64,000 bases of DNA from Terfezia claveryi (taxonomy: Eukaryota > Ascomycota > Pezizomycetes > Pezizales > Pezizaceae): assembly GCA_015179025.1 (NCBI GenBank), contig WHUX01000001.1, positions 1,061,575-1,125,574 of the forward strand, written 5' to 3'. The notes below the pieces were generated by a model. It did no database searches, was not told where the DNA came from, and saw only the letters and a program-made list of their open reading frames with translations. Positions 24,801 through 37,639 of this stretch are shown here, piece after piece. Every line of letters starts with the position of its first letter. Within the stretch, counting starts at the first letter, position 1. The position numbers were made by a program, and so were the translations under genes.

Positions 24801-26550
24801 GATGTAAGAGATGTTTCTAGAATCCCATTGACCAAACTACCCAATGCATTGCTTTGGGAAGATGTGTTTATGCAGCCTGTTTCAGTTGGGGCTTGAATAG
24901 ATCCCGAGGGTAACACCACCAGCTGTTCAAAGCCTGTTGAAGTGAGGCTTGAGCAACAATATCGTCCAGCGTTCCTTCTCCCATTCCCACCTGACTGCAG
25001 TAGATTGGTCACTAAAGCCTTCACCTGTAGTGATTGCAAAAAAAAAAATCTCATCCCGGCCTTGAAAGGGGGTTGGATTTGCATGCATAGATTCGAAACG
25101 TTGCACAGGGTCTATAGTTTCTGCACAATTCCGCACCGACTCCGAGCATAGTGTTTCCAAGTGGTGGAGGGGTTGGAGCCGTCCCTTTTGTACAAGGTCC
25201 CTTCAAGGCACCTTACTAACCTTATTTCTGATAGTAGCAAGGCGGATTGTGTAAGAGAGAGGAAACGGAGGACACCTGAGTTTGCGTATTCCTAGAAAAT
25301 ACAGTTTAATATTGTGATTGAGGAGTATACGGTAGTTCAGATTGCATCGATACTCCGGATCAACATCAGGGACTATATGATCGAAAGCATAGGTCCAAAG
25401 GTACTCCGGCACGAGACTGAAGTACTCCAATAGCTTGCTGTATCAAGCAGACACCCCAATCCCTTGGCTCATTTATGATTAGTTGCCATGAGCTGAGGAT
25501 AATGTCCAGCACGATCACGAAGGTGCACGCTGGTGATCTTGCATATTTGCCTTTGCTGGGAGTCATGCAGCAAGACAGGTTCGATGTTTCAGAGATGTAC
25601 CGGTATGTTATCAATCAAACTTGGGGTTATCATGCGGAGTCTCGTACATATGACCTCGTTGAAGTAAATCGTGAGGCTGCAAGCACTGCATGTAATTGAA
25701 TGACTTCTATCGATGCCAGAGGCTAACCAGACTGGGAATGATGTCAAATACATATCATAGGCTAGGCTGCATAAGTCACGAGACTGCCCGGCGTCGAAGA
25801 GCTCTCTGTAGGTAGGTAGTTATCCCCCTGCATTCCATCTCCTGTTTTCCATCTGTATGTATCACATCAAGTAAGTTAAAAAAATAATTCGCCCTGCATT
25901 TCCGCATACGATACGATGCATGTCCTCCCCCAGGACTTCTACCGGTCCTTCCCCTTCCGCTTTTCCACACCTCGCCTAGTAGCCTCGCTACTATCGCCCG
26001 AAAATTGAATATCTGGGCCAAGTAGCGTTGAGACTTGTTCATAATGTAGAGCTTCAAAGGCGACCTTGTTTCGTCATAGTGTCACCCAGGCTTACTGTAG
26101 TGTCAACAGGGTACCCTCTACCCTCTACCTACGGTACCCAGTACTGTTCTTCGAACTCTTCCACCTCCGCCCGTTTCTCTAGACCATTCCCGTACTGCTA
26201 CCGGCTCTTGAATACCTACGATTTCCAGCGAGCCGCACACGACTGCCTGGGCTACTTATATTAGGATCCTTCTCGACTCGGCTCTCTGTTTTGGGGTGTG
26301 CAAGGCCGCTTTTTTTCTTTTTCGCTACTTAGGTGTTGGTGCATGTGGACACATATTGGCTTGATCCTCCTGCTACCTGCTATTGACATCTGTTATCTTC
26401 TTTCAGTATTTAATACCTCTCGCTGTTGTAGCATCTAGAGGTGGTCGCCAGTTACGCTTGGAGAAAGTTTTCTTCGATTGGCTGCCTAGCTTCGTTAAGA
26501 GTTACATTTTCGGCAGTTCGGTGATTCGCACCAGCATCTGACGAACAATT
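21834..26550. other. 4.7-kb gene-free interval upstream of NBP35 and CHO2
   Basis: I support no gene here. It contains a 16-bp direct repeat TCACCTGACCGCGCTA at about 21965 and 23096, and an ATGCATGTATG-type microsatellite at about 23110-23216. There is also an A/GAAA tract near 23562-23590, a CTAACCAGACTGG motif copy near 25722, and many short non-conserved ORFs. The segment from about 26.1 to 26.55 kb is pyrimidine-rich and is probably the CHO2 promoter and leader. Confidence 0.4.
23110..23216. repeat. ATGCATGTATG-type satellite
   Basis: This is alternating purine-pyrimidine sequence with repeated GCATATG/CATGTATG units and a recurring TGCACTCYGTATG segment. It was probably produced by slippage. 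No coding role is visible. Confidence 0.75.
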
Positions 26551-29500
26551 ATGGCAGGGCCAGAGACTGAGCCTGCGACTGAAGAGTTGAGGAATAGGTC
26601 GAAGAAGTTGAAGATAGACAAGGTGGATACGTTAGCGAGCGAGAATGCGGACTTGGGGTCAGAAGAGCAAGCAAAGTCGTCGAGGAAAACATACGGCAGG
26701 ACGCCGGAGGGAAGAGGTATGCTTGCAAAGTCCACAGGGTTCTTTACCTTTACCATATCGGTAACCGTTGTTTATGGTATTCGGTGCAGCTAATACTGGA
26801 GTGCTGGAATTACAGTCTTTGTGGTCCCACAGACACATGATATGGTATCGACATTATTATCACCCACAGCACCAAAAAACGCATCAGACTTCGTCGTCCT
26901 CGGAATCATAGCCCTCCACATCATCGCTCTATTCGCCCTCCCCATATCCACCATCCGAGTCAATGTCCTCCTCTTCGCATTTCTCTTCTGGCGCGCAGCT
27001 TATAACCTTGGAATCGGTATCCTTCTCCACTCGCAATCAAACCACAAGGCCCTCGTCTACTGGGCACGGAAATCCGGAATCTTCAGCACTGAAAAAAAAC
27101 ATCCGCTGTACAATGTGATCAAGAGGGAATTGACTGCAAAGATTCATGACAAGGATTATGATTTTGATACTGCACCAGTGGAGTTTAATACCTGGTTGGT
27201 CTTCAGGAGATTGGTGGATCTAATCCTCATGTGTGACTTTGTGAGCTACTCTCTATTTGCGATTGCTTGTATGAGAGTGCCGGAGGATGAATCGTGGGCT
27301 ATGGGATTGGGAAGGTGGTTGGGTGGGTTTGCTTTGATTGCGTTCAATTTGTGGGTCAAATTGGACGCTCATCGGGTCGTTAAGGATTATGCTTGGTGTA
27401 AGTACCTCCAAGTTCCTGAATGGATGTAGCTAATTCTTTATTATGTGCAGACTGGGGAGATTTTTTCTTTCTCATAGACCAGAACCTCACATTCGATGGT
27501 GTCTTTGAGATGGCCCCTCATCCAATGTACTCTGTCGGATATGCTGGTTACTATGTTCGTGTCTTCTCTTTTGGCATTTGCTTTGCTCAACGCTGACATT
27601 CTGTCATCAGGGCTTGTCGCTCATCTCGGCAAGCTACACTGTACTTTTCGTTTCCTTGTTGGCTCATGCAGCGCAATTCGCGTTCTTGACTGTCGTGGAG
27701 AACCCCCGTGAGGCCCCCTTTCCTTCCCCCCCAAAAAAAAAAAATCAGCGGACCGAGTTATTATGAAATATCAGCTAATATCACTTATTAGACATTGACA
27801 AAACTTACAATACCCCGCCCCCAAGGCACCGCCGTACCACCAACGAAACCAGTACTAGACCTGGCTCCTCCGACAGCTCCACCCGCCCAATGTCCCCCGC
27901 CTCAATCAACACAATTCTGAACTCCCCTGTTGTAGACGATGAACTCCCCCCAAAGATCCGCCCATTGATTGGCGAGCTTGACCTCTTCCGGCAAACTGAC
28001 CTCTCCACTTGCCTACTCCTCATGTATATGATACTACTTACCATCCTTACCCCAGAGACACCAATGGCTAAGGCTATGTTTGTACTGCATGCTGCTGCGT
28101 GGAGGCTTTGGCATACCGCGGGGATTGGATCCGTGCTTAGCTCGCAGAGTAGGACTAAGGGATGGGTTAGACATTTTGTCAAGGTCGGTGAAGGGAGGAT
28201 CGAGGCGTGGAAGGAGTGGAGGGGTATTTATCACATCAGCTTGGTGGGGTGCTGGGCGAGTTTCTTTATGGCTGGGTGGAAGTGCTATAGTGTACCTGAG
28301 TATTGGGGATATGGTACTGGGTTTGCGTTGTTGACCCACACGGTTGGTGCGGTGAGTCCAATTCCCCTTTTCCCAGGAACTGTAGTGAGAGCTGGAACTG
28401 ACTCCTAAAACAGCTTCTAATCGCCCTCCAAGCTTGGACTGCCTCCTCCATTTACGAGTCCCTCGGCGAATTCGGCTGGTTCTACGGCGACTTCTTCTTC
28501 GACCAACAGCCCAAACTAACTTACTCCGGCATCTACCGCTACCTCAACAACCCCGAGCGCCTCATTGGGTGCGCCGCCCTCTGGGGAATGGTCCTCGTTA
28601 CCTCCTCCGCGCCCATCCTTCTCCTGGCAATATTTTCGCACGTCTGCACTCTCCTATTTATCCAACTCGTCGAACGCCCTCACATGGAGAAACTGTACGG
28701 CAAGGAACTCCGCCGGGAATCTGGCCTCGTTAAGACTATCAAGCGGGCCTTCCCGCCCCCAGTTATGCAATCCGTCGGAAGGCTCGAGGAGCGTGTGGAT
28801 AAAGTCCTCGCTGAGACTAGGGGAGCCGTGGAAGACTTCCTCATCCAAGTCGGCCCAAAGTTCGAACAGGGCGTGGTTGGGTTCGTCAAGGACACAAAAT
28901 TCATGTTTAGCCAGTATCCTGCGAAGCTTAGTATCACACGCTTAGCAGACGACTTGAAGGACTATGACGTCAGCCTGTATAAACTCCATATCCTTAACGC
29001 TCAACAGAAAATACCGGCGTCGATACCCGTTGACCCTGCCACAGGAAAGGCCAGAGGGCAGGAATCGGGGTATAAATCCTTAGTTGTCAACTACGGTGAG
29101 TCAATCCACGTGGAATGGACTGCCGCAAAGAATCATTCAAAGGAGGACTGGATTGGGCTCTACCGTATCGCGGATAATGCCTCCCGGGAGGTTACAAAAA
29201 TCGCTAGCATGGGCAGGTGGGTCGCGTGTTGCAAGGATCAATATGAAACCGAGCAAGCAGATGTGGGTTGTCTTACGCAGGATATCCCCGCTGTAAACGA
29301 CGACGGGGAGGAGGTAGTCACGGGCAAAGTCGTTTTCGGCGGGGATAAGACGTTCTGGGTAGAGGGGAGCTATGAATTCAGATATCACCATGGCGGGAAA
29401 CACTCTGTCATGGCCATCTCCCTTCCCTTCGAGATCGTAGTCCCAAAACCACAAAGCCTCCCGGCGCCGTCGGACCATGAGGATACGCAGGTGTGCTGGA

Positions 29501-29986
29501 CGGATGAGGCGGTTATGCGCGGGGTAGAGGAGCATCTGCTTTACTTGGTGAGGAACTGCTTTGATAGAGATGAGGAAAAGGGCGCACCGGAGGATGTGGA
29601 GGAAGAGTTTATACTCTCCCCTGGGGGAGGTAGGGACGTGGAGAAGTACGCCAATAGAGTGGTATATGCAGTGAAGGAGGCATTTGGGGTGGATTTTGCG
29701 ATGGAGGTGGTGAGTGCGGATGGGAATGTGAAGAGGTTGGCGTGGAGGATTTGTCATGCGAAGAAGGTACTGGTAAGTAGACATTATCCGAGGAGATAGG
29801 CGGGTGGGGAGGCGCTAGACCTTTTTTTATATCCGTTAAGGGGGGGGTGGTTCTTTGCGTGAAGATGATGCTAATTCATAGAAATTTGCTGCGCGGCGTG
29901 CGTGCGTTGGTGTTTGTTTTGGCTTCTAGGCTCCGTTTAGTTTGTCTTCTACGTCTGAGAATAAGTCCGGTAACGTCAGGTATTAA
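26551..29986 (+). CDS. CHO2: Phosphatidylethanolamine N-methyltransferase Cho2
   Basis: Cho2 is an ER membrane enzyme that methylates phosphatidylethanolamine with SAM, the first step of PC synthesis by methylation. Seven exons are inferred: 26551-26716, 26816-27397, 27451-27554, 27611-27707, 27792-28351, 28414-29772 and 29930-29986. The frames close to about 974 residues, within the range of filamentous fungi. Hydrophobic segments include [40 protein letters not shown] and [20 protein letters not shown]. The catalytic repeats include [36 protein letters not shown] and a second [28 protein letters not shown]. The intron at 27555 uses a weaker GTTCGT donor. The last intron is unusually long (157 nt), and the final exon restores the conserved KVLAPFS end; without it the frame stops at 29799. 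Confidence 0.94.
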
Positions 29987-30432
29987 GTGCGTGAGTTAAT
30001 TTTGGGTTGCGTCTGGGTTGGTGGGTATTGGGAGAGGTGGAGGTGAAGATGGAGGTGAAGGTAAAGGTGAACCTCAGGTGGAGGTGGGGTTGAGGTAAGT
30101 TTATGATATTCCTTACAGGGAGGGGGGGAGGTGTTCAAGGTGATGAAACTGTAGATAGATTGAAACTTTCTGTTTTTTGGGGGGATTTTGGCTTTTATAT
30201 CTTTTGTTTTATGATTCGGGTAGGAGAGGGTTCCTATAGTTTTATGATAAGAATGAATGGATGAGTAGTGTGATTAAACATGTGTCACAAGTACAATGTG
30301 AGATGGATCTCATGTTTATAGTTGGGGTATGATAAGTACAGGAATAGAAAATAGAAATACACGCTCCGTCTAGTGAAAGATCTGCCAGTAAATATATCTA
30401 ACCCTTCATCAATGCACCAACTATTTATTCTC
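29987..30432. other. Convergent 3' interval between CHO2 and REX4
   Basis: No gene is present. It holds the CHO2 3' UTR, with G-rich imperfect GGTGGAGGTGAAG repeats near 30035-30095, and the A/T-rich REX4 3' end. Confidence 0.4.
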
Positions 30433-31924
30433 TCACTTATACTTCCTCTTCCTCTTCTTCTTCTTACTCCTATTCCTCTTCTTCCGTCCCCCACTTTTTT
30501 TCCCTTTCTCCCCCTTCCCATCCTCCTCATCTTCATCATTATCCTCCTCATCACTGTCCCCCTCCCCTTCCCCATCGTCCTCCTCCGCCTCCTGTACTCC
30601 CACCACCCCAACAACTACCCTTGGCGCCTCCACCTCGGGCCTCCTCCTCCCATAAACCCTAACATTCTCCTCCTCAAACTCCCTCCTGAACCTCCGATAA
30701 ACCAACATACACGCTCTCGCATCCACAACACTGCTATGCTCCCCCCCCTGAATTTCGACCCCAAGCACCTCCTTACTCAACCTTCTCAGAGCGGGGGTCC
30801 TCCCATTCCCATATATCTTCCTCAAAATCTCCAGCTGGCTTGTATCCCTAACATCCCGCCTTGGGTGTTTTAGATTCAGTGCTTTTAAATCATTGTGCAG
30901 GGCATGCCCGATTAGGATACGCCCCCTGAGGAGGGTTTGTACTTGTTCGCGTGCGGTAGAGAACGGAATTGCGTTCGCCATATCCGAGGGCCTGACGCCA
31001 GAAATGGGAGTCCGCCAGTCGGTGACGGGGGAGACGGGGAGGACGAAGATGTCGAGGATAGGGAGGCCAAGGTAGTTTACGATGGAGACGCGAGCGAGTT
31101 GGCTGAGTTCGTGAGGGGGCGGGGGGCCGCACCCTACCATTTCGCAGTCAAGAGAGAGGTATTTGCCGAGGGTGACCGCGCCGCGGGGTGTGTGGGGAAT
31201 TGTGGGGGTAAGGGAAGTGATGGTGGATGTGGTGGTTTTAGTGGTTGTCGTAGTGGAGGACAGGGTGGTAGTGGTGGCTGTGATGGCTGTAGGAGGTACT
31301 GGTTTGGATTTTATGTCTATCCCATATGCGCGGGCGAGGTCCTCCGGGGAGAGGTCATTGTCTTCAGCAAACGCAGCCAATGCGGACGGAGTTAGTGATT
31401 CTGATTTTGCCTTCCCCTTGATGAGGCCGGCAGGTGTCTCATCATCGTCTACCACCTGTTCTGGCATTTTCCCTTTCTTCTTGGTGAGAGTGCTGGTGCT
31501 GGTGGTGGGTGAACTGGAATTCTGTTTCTGTGATACAAGGCCGTTGTGCCTGATCTTTACATTGCCCGAAATCTCACCCGCTTTCCGCTTCTTCCCTCCC
31601 ATGGCCACAGGCTGTGTCTCTTGGTCTTTGCTTTTACCCTTGTCCCTCTGCTTGTCCCTCTGGAGATATTCCTTCTCCCTACTGCGACAAATGTGAGCCA
31701 ATTGCACATCTCACACTCTCACACTCACAACTCCCAAACTCACCTTCCAACAAGCTTCTCCCCCACCCCTTCCTCCCGCTTAATCCGAGCCCTGTCTACC
31801 CCGACCTCCTTCTTCGAATTCACCTTCAAACTCTCTTGTAGTCGCTTCCAGTTGCTGGATAGAGATGACGGAGGGGGGAGGACGACAGGCAAGCGTTGTC
31901 TTCGCGGGGAGGTGTTGTTCCCAT
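30433..31924 (-). CDS. REX4: RNA exonuclease 4 (Rex4), DEDDh family; apparent frameshift in exon 1
   Basis: Rex4 is a nuclear 3'-5' exonuclease linked to rRNA processing. Exon 2 (31681-30433) carries all three exonuclease motifs: SLDCEMVGCG (Exo I), GHALHNDLKAL (Exo II) and HSSVVDARACMLVYRR (Exo III). An SIVNYLGLPILDIFV stretch is typical of the family. The C-terminus is acidic, then basic (KKKKRKRKYK). A 62-nt intron (31743-31682) joins it to exon 1 (31924-31744), whose conserved segment LSSNWKRLQESLK is recognisably Rex4. No ATG exists in the frame of that segment. The nearest ATG (31924) connects only if one base is added in the six-G run at 31873-31878 (C6 on the coding strand). A different upstream exon is the alternative. 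Identity is firm; the start is uncertain. Confidence 0.88.
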
Positions 31925-32845
31925 TGCGTTTTTGATAGATTAAGTTTATGGTACATGTTCTGTGTTGGTGTTGAGATGGGAAGCGAAAAAATACAATTGG
32001 GCTGTGGCGTGGTGGGGTGGCTGAGGAAATGGATTCGAAGTTGGGTTCGAACGCAATATATATCCTACTAATCGTGTGTACATCGACTATATTTTCTCAT
32101 TGATTGCCTCAAGAGTCCTTTTATTACTCTAAGAATATAGAATCATTTCTCCAGTGACGCTAGTCTTCTCAGAGTGCATCTTCCTTCCCATATGCCAAAA
32201 TCAGTCCAACCCATCCAAGCAACCGATCCATCTTTAAACGAGGAAAAGATGCGTAACCCCCCCCCCCCCCCCCCCCCCCAAACGGCCCTATTTTGCAAAT
32301 GAGAAATGTTGTGGATGAGTAGAAGGTGTCGAGCGAAATGATATAAACAAAAGAAATTGTAAAGATATCTGGCGGTTACAGCAGTATATAGAAAACCCGA
32401 ACATAACGGAACTCAGGAACAAATATACACGGAAGGAAAACCTCAAAATAGATACTGCCCCATTATGCATACCTCAGCTAGAGCCAAAACTACGTCGGCA
32501 TCAGTGGAATCCCCTAATCCCCACTAACCCACTCCCGGTAGGAAACCTTAACCGCTTACCACCTTCCTTTTTTTCTTTCTTCTCTTTCTCCTTCTTCCCG
32601 ATATTTTGCACGCCACCTAAATCCAAAAACATCATGTCAGCACAATCCTATTGTTCAGCAAGTGTGGGGGAAGTGTTTCGGCTCAAGTAAGGGGGGGTTG
32701 AAAAGTATATATAACCAAGGAAATTTACATAAGTATGCAGTCACTATTGTGTACATCTTCTCCCTAGAATCACTCTTTGAAGATATATAAAAAAATGCGA
32801 TGCCCGACAACTAGAATTCTACGAGAGAAAATGGAGAGCAATGCT
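31925..32845. other. TSC1 3' region and REX4 upstream region, with poly-C tract
   Basis: No gene is supported. The main feature is an uninterrupted run of 23 C at 32257-32279. The remainder is A/T-rich and has no conserved ORF. Confidence 0.5.
32257..32279. repeat. Poly-C tract of 23 nt
   Basis: This is a pure C run, far longer than other G/C runs in the window. Its true length is likely to be inaccurate in any assembly. Confidence 0.9.
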
Positions 32846-35800
32846 TTAAGAAAAATCAGGTGACTCGCCTCTTCCTCTAACCCTTACTTCACTATTCGGC
32901 TTGACCTTCTCCGCCTTCTTCCTCTCCGAGCTCGTATGACTTAAATTGCTTACAGTCTTAATACTCGCCGCATCCTCATTGCCCTCCGGAACAGGCTCCT
33001 CCGCCTTCACAGGCCCATCACCACCGTTCATCGCCAGCTCTGTATTCGCCAATCCCAATGACGGCCGTCCTCCCGCTTCATCATAAAATTGGTATTGTTG
33101 ATTAGGCGTAGGTGGTAACGGCACAACAGGCGGTGGGTTCGGACCTGTATGGTAGTGATTATTATAGTTCATATATCCGGGGGGATGCATTGCGGTCGCT
33201 GCTGGTGACCTTGCAGCTGTCGGGGACCTTGACACATGCATACCAATATTTGGCTGCTGGAAATATGAGTTGGAGTATTGGCCATGTGACATCCCCATAT
33301 GCTCCACGTCTGAGGACGGTAGTTCTGAGAGGTATTGTTGGTGATTATGATATCCGAGAGATGAGTGTGTTTGTGGACGGTGATCATCAGGATCGCCGTG
33401 CTGAGATGAAAATGTGCTGTCCCTTACATGCGATGCGTGAGTTGGGAGATTCTCAAGCTCATGAGAGGCCTGGAGTTCCATATACCGGATCTCGAGATCC
33501 GTATACTTATTGAGTAAGGCTTGGTGGGCTTTCCTTAAAGATGCCAGTCGCTGATTGGATGCTTGTAAAGCGGAATCGATCATGGCCTGGAATCCGGGGC
33601 CTGGAGATGGCTGAGGTGAAGGAGCCGAATTTAAGCGGTACTCTAGCTCCGAAATCTTTTGCTCGTACGCCCTATTCATGAGAATATGTTAGCACTAACC
33701 TCACCTTAAGCCGAAGCAGAAGTTTGCCTTACCGTTTCATCTTCGCTTTTTCTTGCAGCTGGGCTTGAAGCCGCAGCTTGAGCCTGTCAGCCTGTGCAAC
33801 CGCTGACTCTGCATTGTGCTTAGACATCTCGAAGTCCTCCTGATGGGATTCATACTCTAAAAGCCTGTTGCGAAGCTGCTCATTGATCTCCTTGTATTTA
33901 TCAAGCATCTCAAGATTGACTTCCAGGGCTCTCATTCTCTGCCGTGTTAGTAGTTCTTTTGACTCACTTTCCGCTACAAGTCTCCGAAAATGCTCCATGT
34001 CCTTCTTGGCGGTTTCCAACTCCCGCTTCACAGATTCCTCTTCCGCCTTCCAGTGCTTCTGATCCTCCCGTAGAGCACGAATCTTTGAGTTCTGATCTGA
34101 CTCCCATTTCTTTGATTGGTTCTTCTGTGCTAAGGCTTCAGATTTAGATCTTGCATAGGCCTTCTTCGCCTCTTCAAGCTTTGCCTTGAGAGCTTTATTT
34201 GTGTTTATCAGATTCTGAGTTTCTGCCTCTGCTGCAGACTCCCTAATATGCTTCCGCTGGAGGTGACCGATATGAGAAAGGTGTTGCTGCTTTAAATAGC
34301 GCTCGAAATTGAGGTCATTCTTGAGCAACATAACCTCACGCTGTAAGAAGGCAACTGTAGCCTGTGCGTCCGATGCTGCTGAGCGGATGGCTGGGGATCG
34401 TGGGATATTGCTGTGGCCGAGAGAGTGTGCGTAGGCTTCTAGTCTGGGGGACGCTGTTACGCTTACATAGCCATTGCTACTGCCATGGTGTAAAGATATG
34501 GTTGACTCGTTCCTGCCCTGTCCATGTAGGCTTGTACGAAGTGTTTCCTGAACTTGCAGCATATTCTGCACCTTAGTATCTTCCAGCGATGTTCGTCCGG
34601 CTTGTGCCGGTAACGTTGGGCTGTCAGGCATTTTGACATCCAGGCTTCTACCAGCAGGAGAGTTGGCAAATGACCGACTGGGTGGTGTTTTTCTCAATAA
34701 ACCAGTAGGCTCATTCGCACCCTGGGAGGACCTCCTCGCAACCTGTCCAGATTCTTTCCAACTGTAAGATGTCTCAGGTGAATAGAGCTCCGTAAAATCG
34801 CCCAACCGATCCTCGTTGGAGGACAGAAGACTTTCTATGGGGATATCCTCAGTAGGTATCAATGACTCCGGAATAATTGAGTTATATCCCTCGCGTTCCA
34901 ATCTTTCTTCCGCCTCCAGTGATAAATCAAAATTACTATTCATCAGGCCGATACATAGGGCGGTCACGTCTGCGGGTTCAACCTTCATCCACCTTGTCTG
35001 ATCCGTTAATTCCGATTCCAAAGTCAGCGACAAGAAGTTTGGATGCAATGTGTGGCGCTGGCGATATTGCTCGGTTCGTATTCTGATCGTCTCTTCGTCC
35101 AAATCAAGGTCTTCAACGTCCTGGAAATCTGAACGCTCTAGATACTTGTACGGTTCACGTATAAAAGTGACCAGGTTGATTGGGTACAGGCCATAGAGGA
35201 AAGTGAAGAAGTCGCTCACATCAGGCGTAGTTGACGTTGCAGTCTCGAAGGACGAATCCAACTTTTGCCAGACGTTTCCGGCACTATCTTCTTTTCCAGA
35301 AGCGGGTGAGTCGGCCCTATGTGTCTCCTTTCCGCCTAGAAATTTATACTCATCCAAACGGACTACGCCGTACTTGTCCCAACACAGGACGCGGGTATAA
35401 ATGAAGAATAACTGGGATAAATATTTTGCTAAGGAATTACATATGTGAGGCATGAACATTATCAAAATTGTGAGGGCCAGTGAGATAACCGTGGTGGATG
35501 TGTCGATTTGAAGGCATTGGAGCAAGTGCCCAAATAAAGGTGTTTGCAGGACCTGGTAAAGATGAGGCCCCTGGAGTCGTACGAAACTACATAAAAGTCC
35601 CAAGACCTGTAGTCGATACTCTTTCAAAACGACGTATGTGTCTATATGCTCCATAAAGGCCTTCAAATAATTAGTATGTCAAATACGTTATCGGCTATGT
35701 GAGTGACGATACCTTTGGCTTCCTCTTTCCATAGGCTAATAGTACTGCCTCGACATTGGAAACGACAAATCTCTGCTTTTCTTCCTCAGCAAAACCAGCC

Positions 35801-36373
35801 CCGTAGTCTGAGGAGGACACCTTCGTTTTCTCAAGGAAAACCTCAAACAGCCTCTCCGTAAAGACAGCAGCTGTCTTTGCGTTCTCCTCGTTATTGGAGC
35901 CATCCTCATCATAAACCAACACACTGAGAACCACAGCCCTTGCATCTGCAACGACTGCTTTCGCTTGTCCCAACGAGTCTAAGGTGGGTCTGACCATAAT
36001 ATCCCACCAAGCAATTAGTCTATCAGTGCCTGTCAGTGCTGGCCGTAGCCCACGGAACGCTGACAGGAAAGCGGCATGTCGATCAGGATTACCGGCCACT
36101 TTTGTGGTGTAAAGATGCATAAGTTCATCGTGTAGCCGTTGGGAGTCGTGATCCTCAATGTTCGAATGCTTGTCGAGATACGCCTGTATAGCAGACAATA
36201 ACTCTTCGGAAATGGGATAACATTTTCTCAAAGCGATAGTTGTGGTGAGTGCTCTCACCAGATCTTTCAATGAACTACACGTTTGTTAGTTGAGTCGTGA
36301 CACCGTGATAGGGAAACAAGAGAGTGTTTAAGATAACATTACCAAACTAGAAAAACACCTACCCTGTCGACAT
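32846..36373 (-). CDS. TSC1: Hamartin (TSC1 homologue)
   Basis: Hamartin partners tuberin (Tsc2), a GAP for Rheb, and so restrains TORC1 in response to nutrients. Four exons are inferred: 36373-36363 (11 nt), 36274-35713, 35660-33733 and 33671-32846. The frames close to about 1108 residues, starting MSTGSLKDLVRALTTTIAL. The N-terminal alpha-helical hamartin domain includes AFMEHIDTYVVLKEYRLQVLGLLCSF and SLALTILIMFMPHICNSLAKYLSQLFFIYTRVLCWDKYG. The middle is low-complexity and Ser/Pro-rich. A long coiled coil follows (about residues 600-870: AEAETQNLINTNKALKAKLEEAKKAYARSK and onward), as in TSC1. The tail is Ser/His/Pro-rich and ends in a basic patch. Hamartin is patchily distributed in fungi. 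Confidence 0.85.
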
Positions 36374-37639
36374 CCTATTAGAGAAGGAGGGCTGTGGCCC
36401 AAGAGTTTTAATTAATGGACCGAGAAATTGAGAGCAGGAATTGTTTGATAATGTTTGAATCTCACAACTCAGAGCCGACCCCCGAAAATTCCAGCGAGGT
36501 CATGTACAATGGTATGGTATTTTGGACCGAAGAATCGTAAAATAGCACCCTTCCAACAACAGACGGCGACTGGGCCGAATATAAAACTCTATGTGGTACT
36601 GCAGGAAGTAAGAGGCGTGAAGGCAGGGTTTACAAGGAAGCGCCTGTGTCCTGGTCAAATCGATGAAGAATACCGGGGGTGCACTCTCGGGATTGCTGCA
36701 AGGGGGCTAAGACGCAGATGTAACTTGTTGGTGATGTTGAATGTGTGAGCTGTATGTGAGAAGTGCTTTGTCAAAATCCGAAATTTGCTATTCAACGGTT
36801 AGTCCGGTTGGTTTAAACGGTGCTTGGACTTGTATCCACAATAAGAGCATGGCCTTCAGGACCTCGCAAATTATATGCAGTTATTACGGGATATGGGTAA
36901 TCGTCATACGCAGAAACAATAAAAAGTGGTATCTCGAAGGGTTCTTGTTTGCTGTTACAGCCACCAAATACCTTGTAGTCGGCTTGCAGCTGCTTCTGTC
37001 TGCAACAAGGAATTGCTTAGGCGGGGTAGTGGATAGATAGAGTGGCCTGGGATTCTTACTAGACGAGAATATTGATCAATAATGGTAGCGTTAATCTGGT
37101 TTGGATGGTTGAAAACGCCTGCTGATGTTGCTTGCAGCAATCTCGTAGCGATGAGTAGGTAGTTTCGCAATGATGGTCGCAAGCGAGTGCGGCTGATTAG
37201 CCGTTGGTGAGATGAGTTCAACCGAGGTGGCTGATCACGTTGGTGATAGCGGATACACATAGGTGCAATATGCGGTATGCGATATGAGATATTAGGCGAA
37301 GATTGACTCCAAACAAATTCTGTTGGTTAACTTTCATCCAACGAACGGACGAAGGTAGCATTTGAAACAATGAAGCCACAAAGACTAAGCATCCACCAAT
37401 TGGAAGTGACTATACCGGTTGATATTCATGTCCAAAGGAATATGCTTCACACTTCCGGCCAAGACACTCAAATCTACAGTAGTTGGACCTGGCTCAAGTA
37501 CAGTATCATATATAAATTTGTCGACAATCATGCCTGGGAACTGGTTGATTTCAATTCTGATATCAGTTTGCAATATCAGAAGTTCGAGTAGTTGCCCTTA
37601 CCTCTGATTTATACTCCTGTTCTCGTAACCAGACTACAG

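Noticed and set aside
31999..32070. tRNA-like GGGTTCGAACGC near 32043
   Set aside because: There is only a loop match, with no T-stem and no A-box at suitable distance.
36741..37040. 99-residue plus-strand ORF with two hydrophobic stretches
   Set aside because: It lies in the repeat-like desert, with no conserved motif and no compatible exons.
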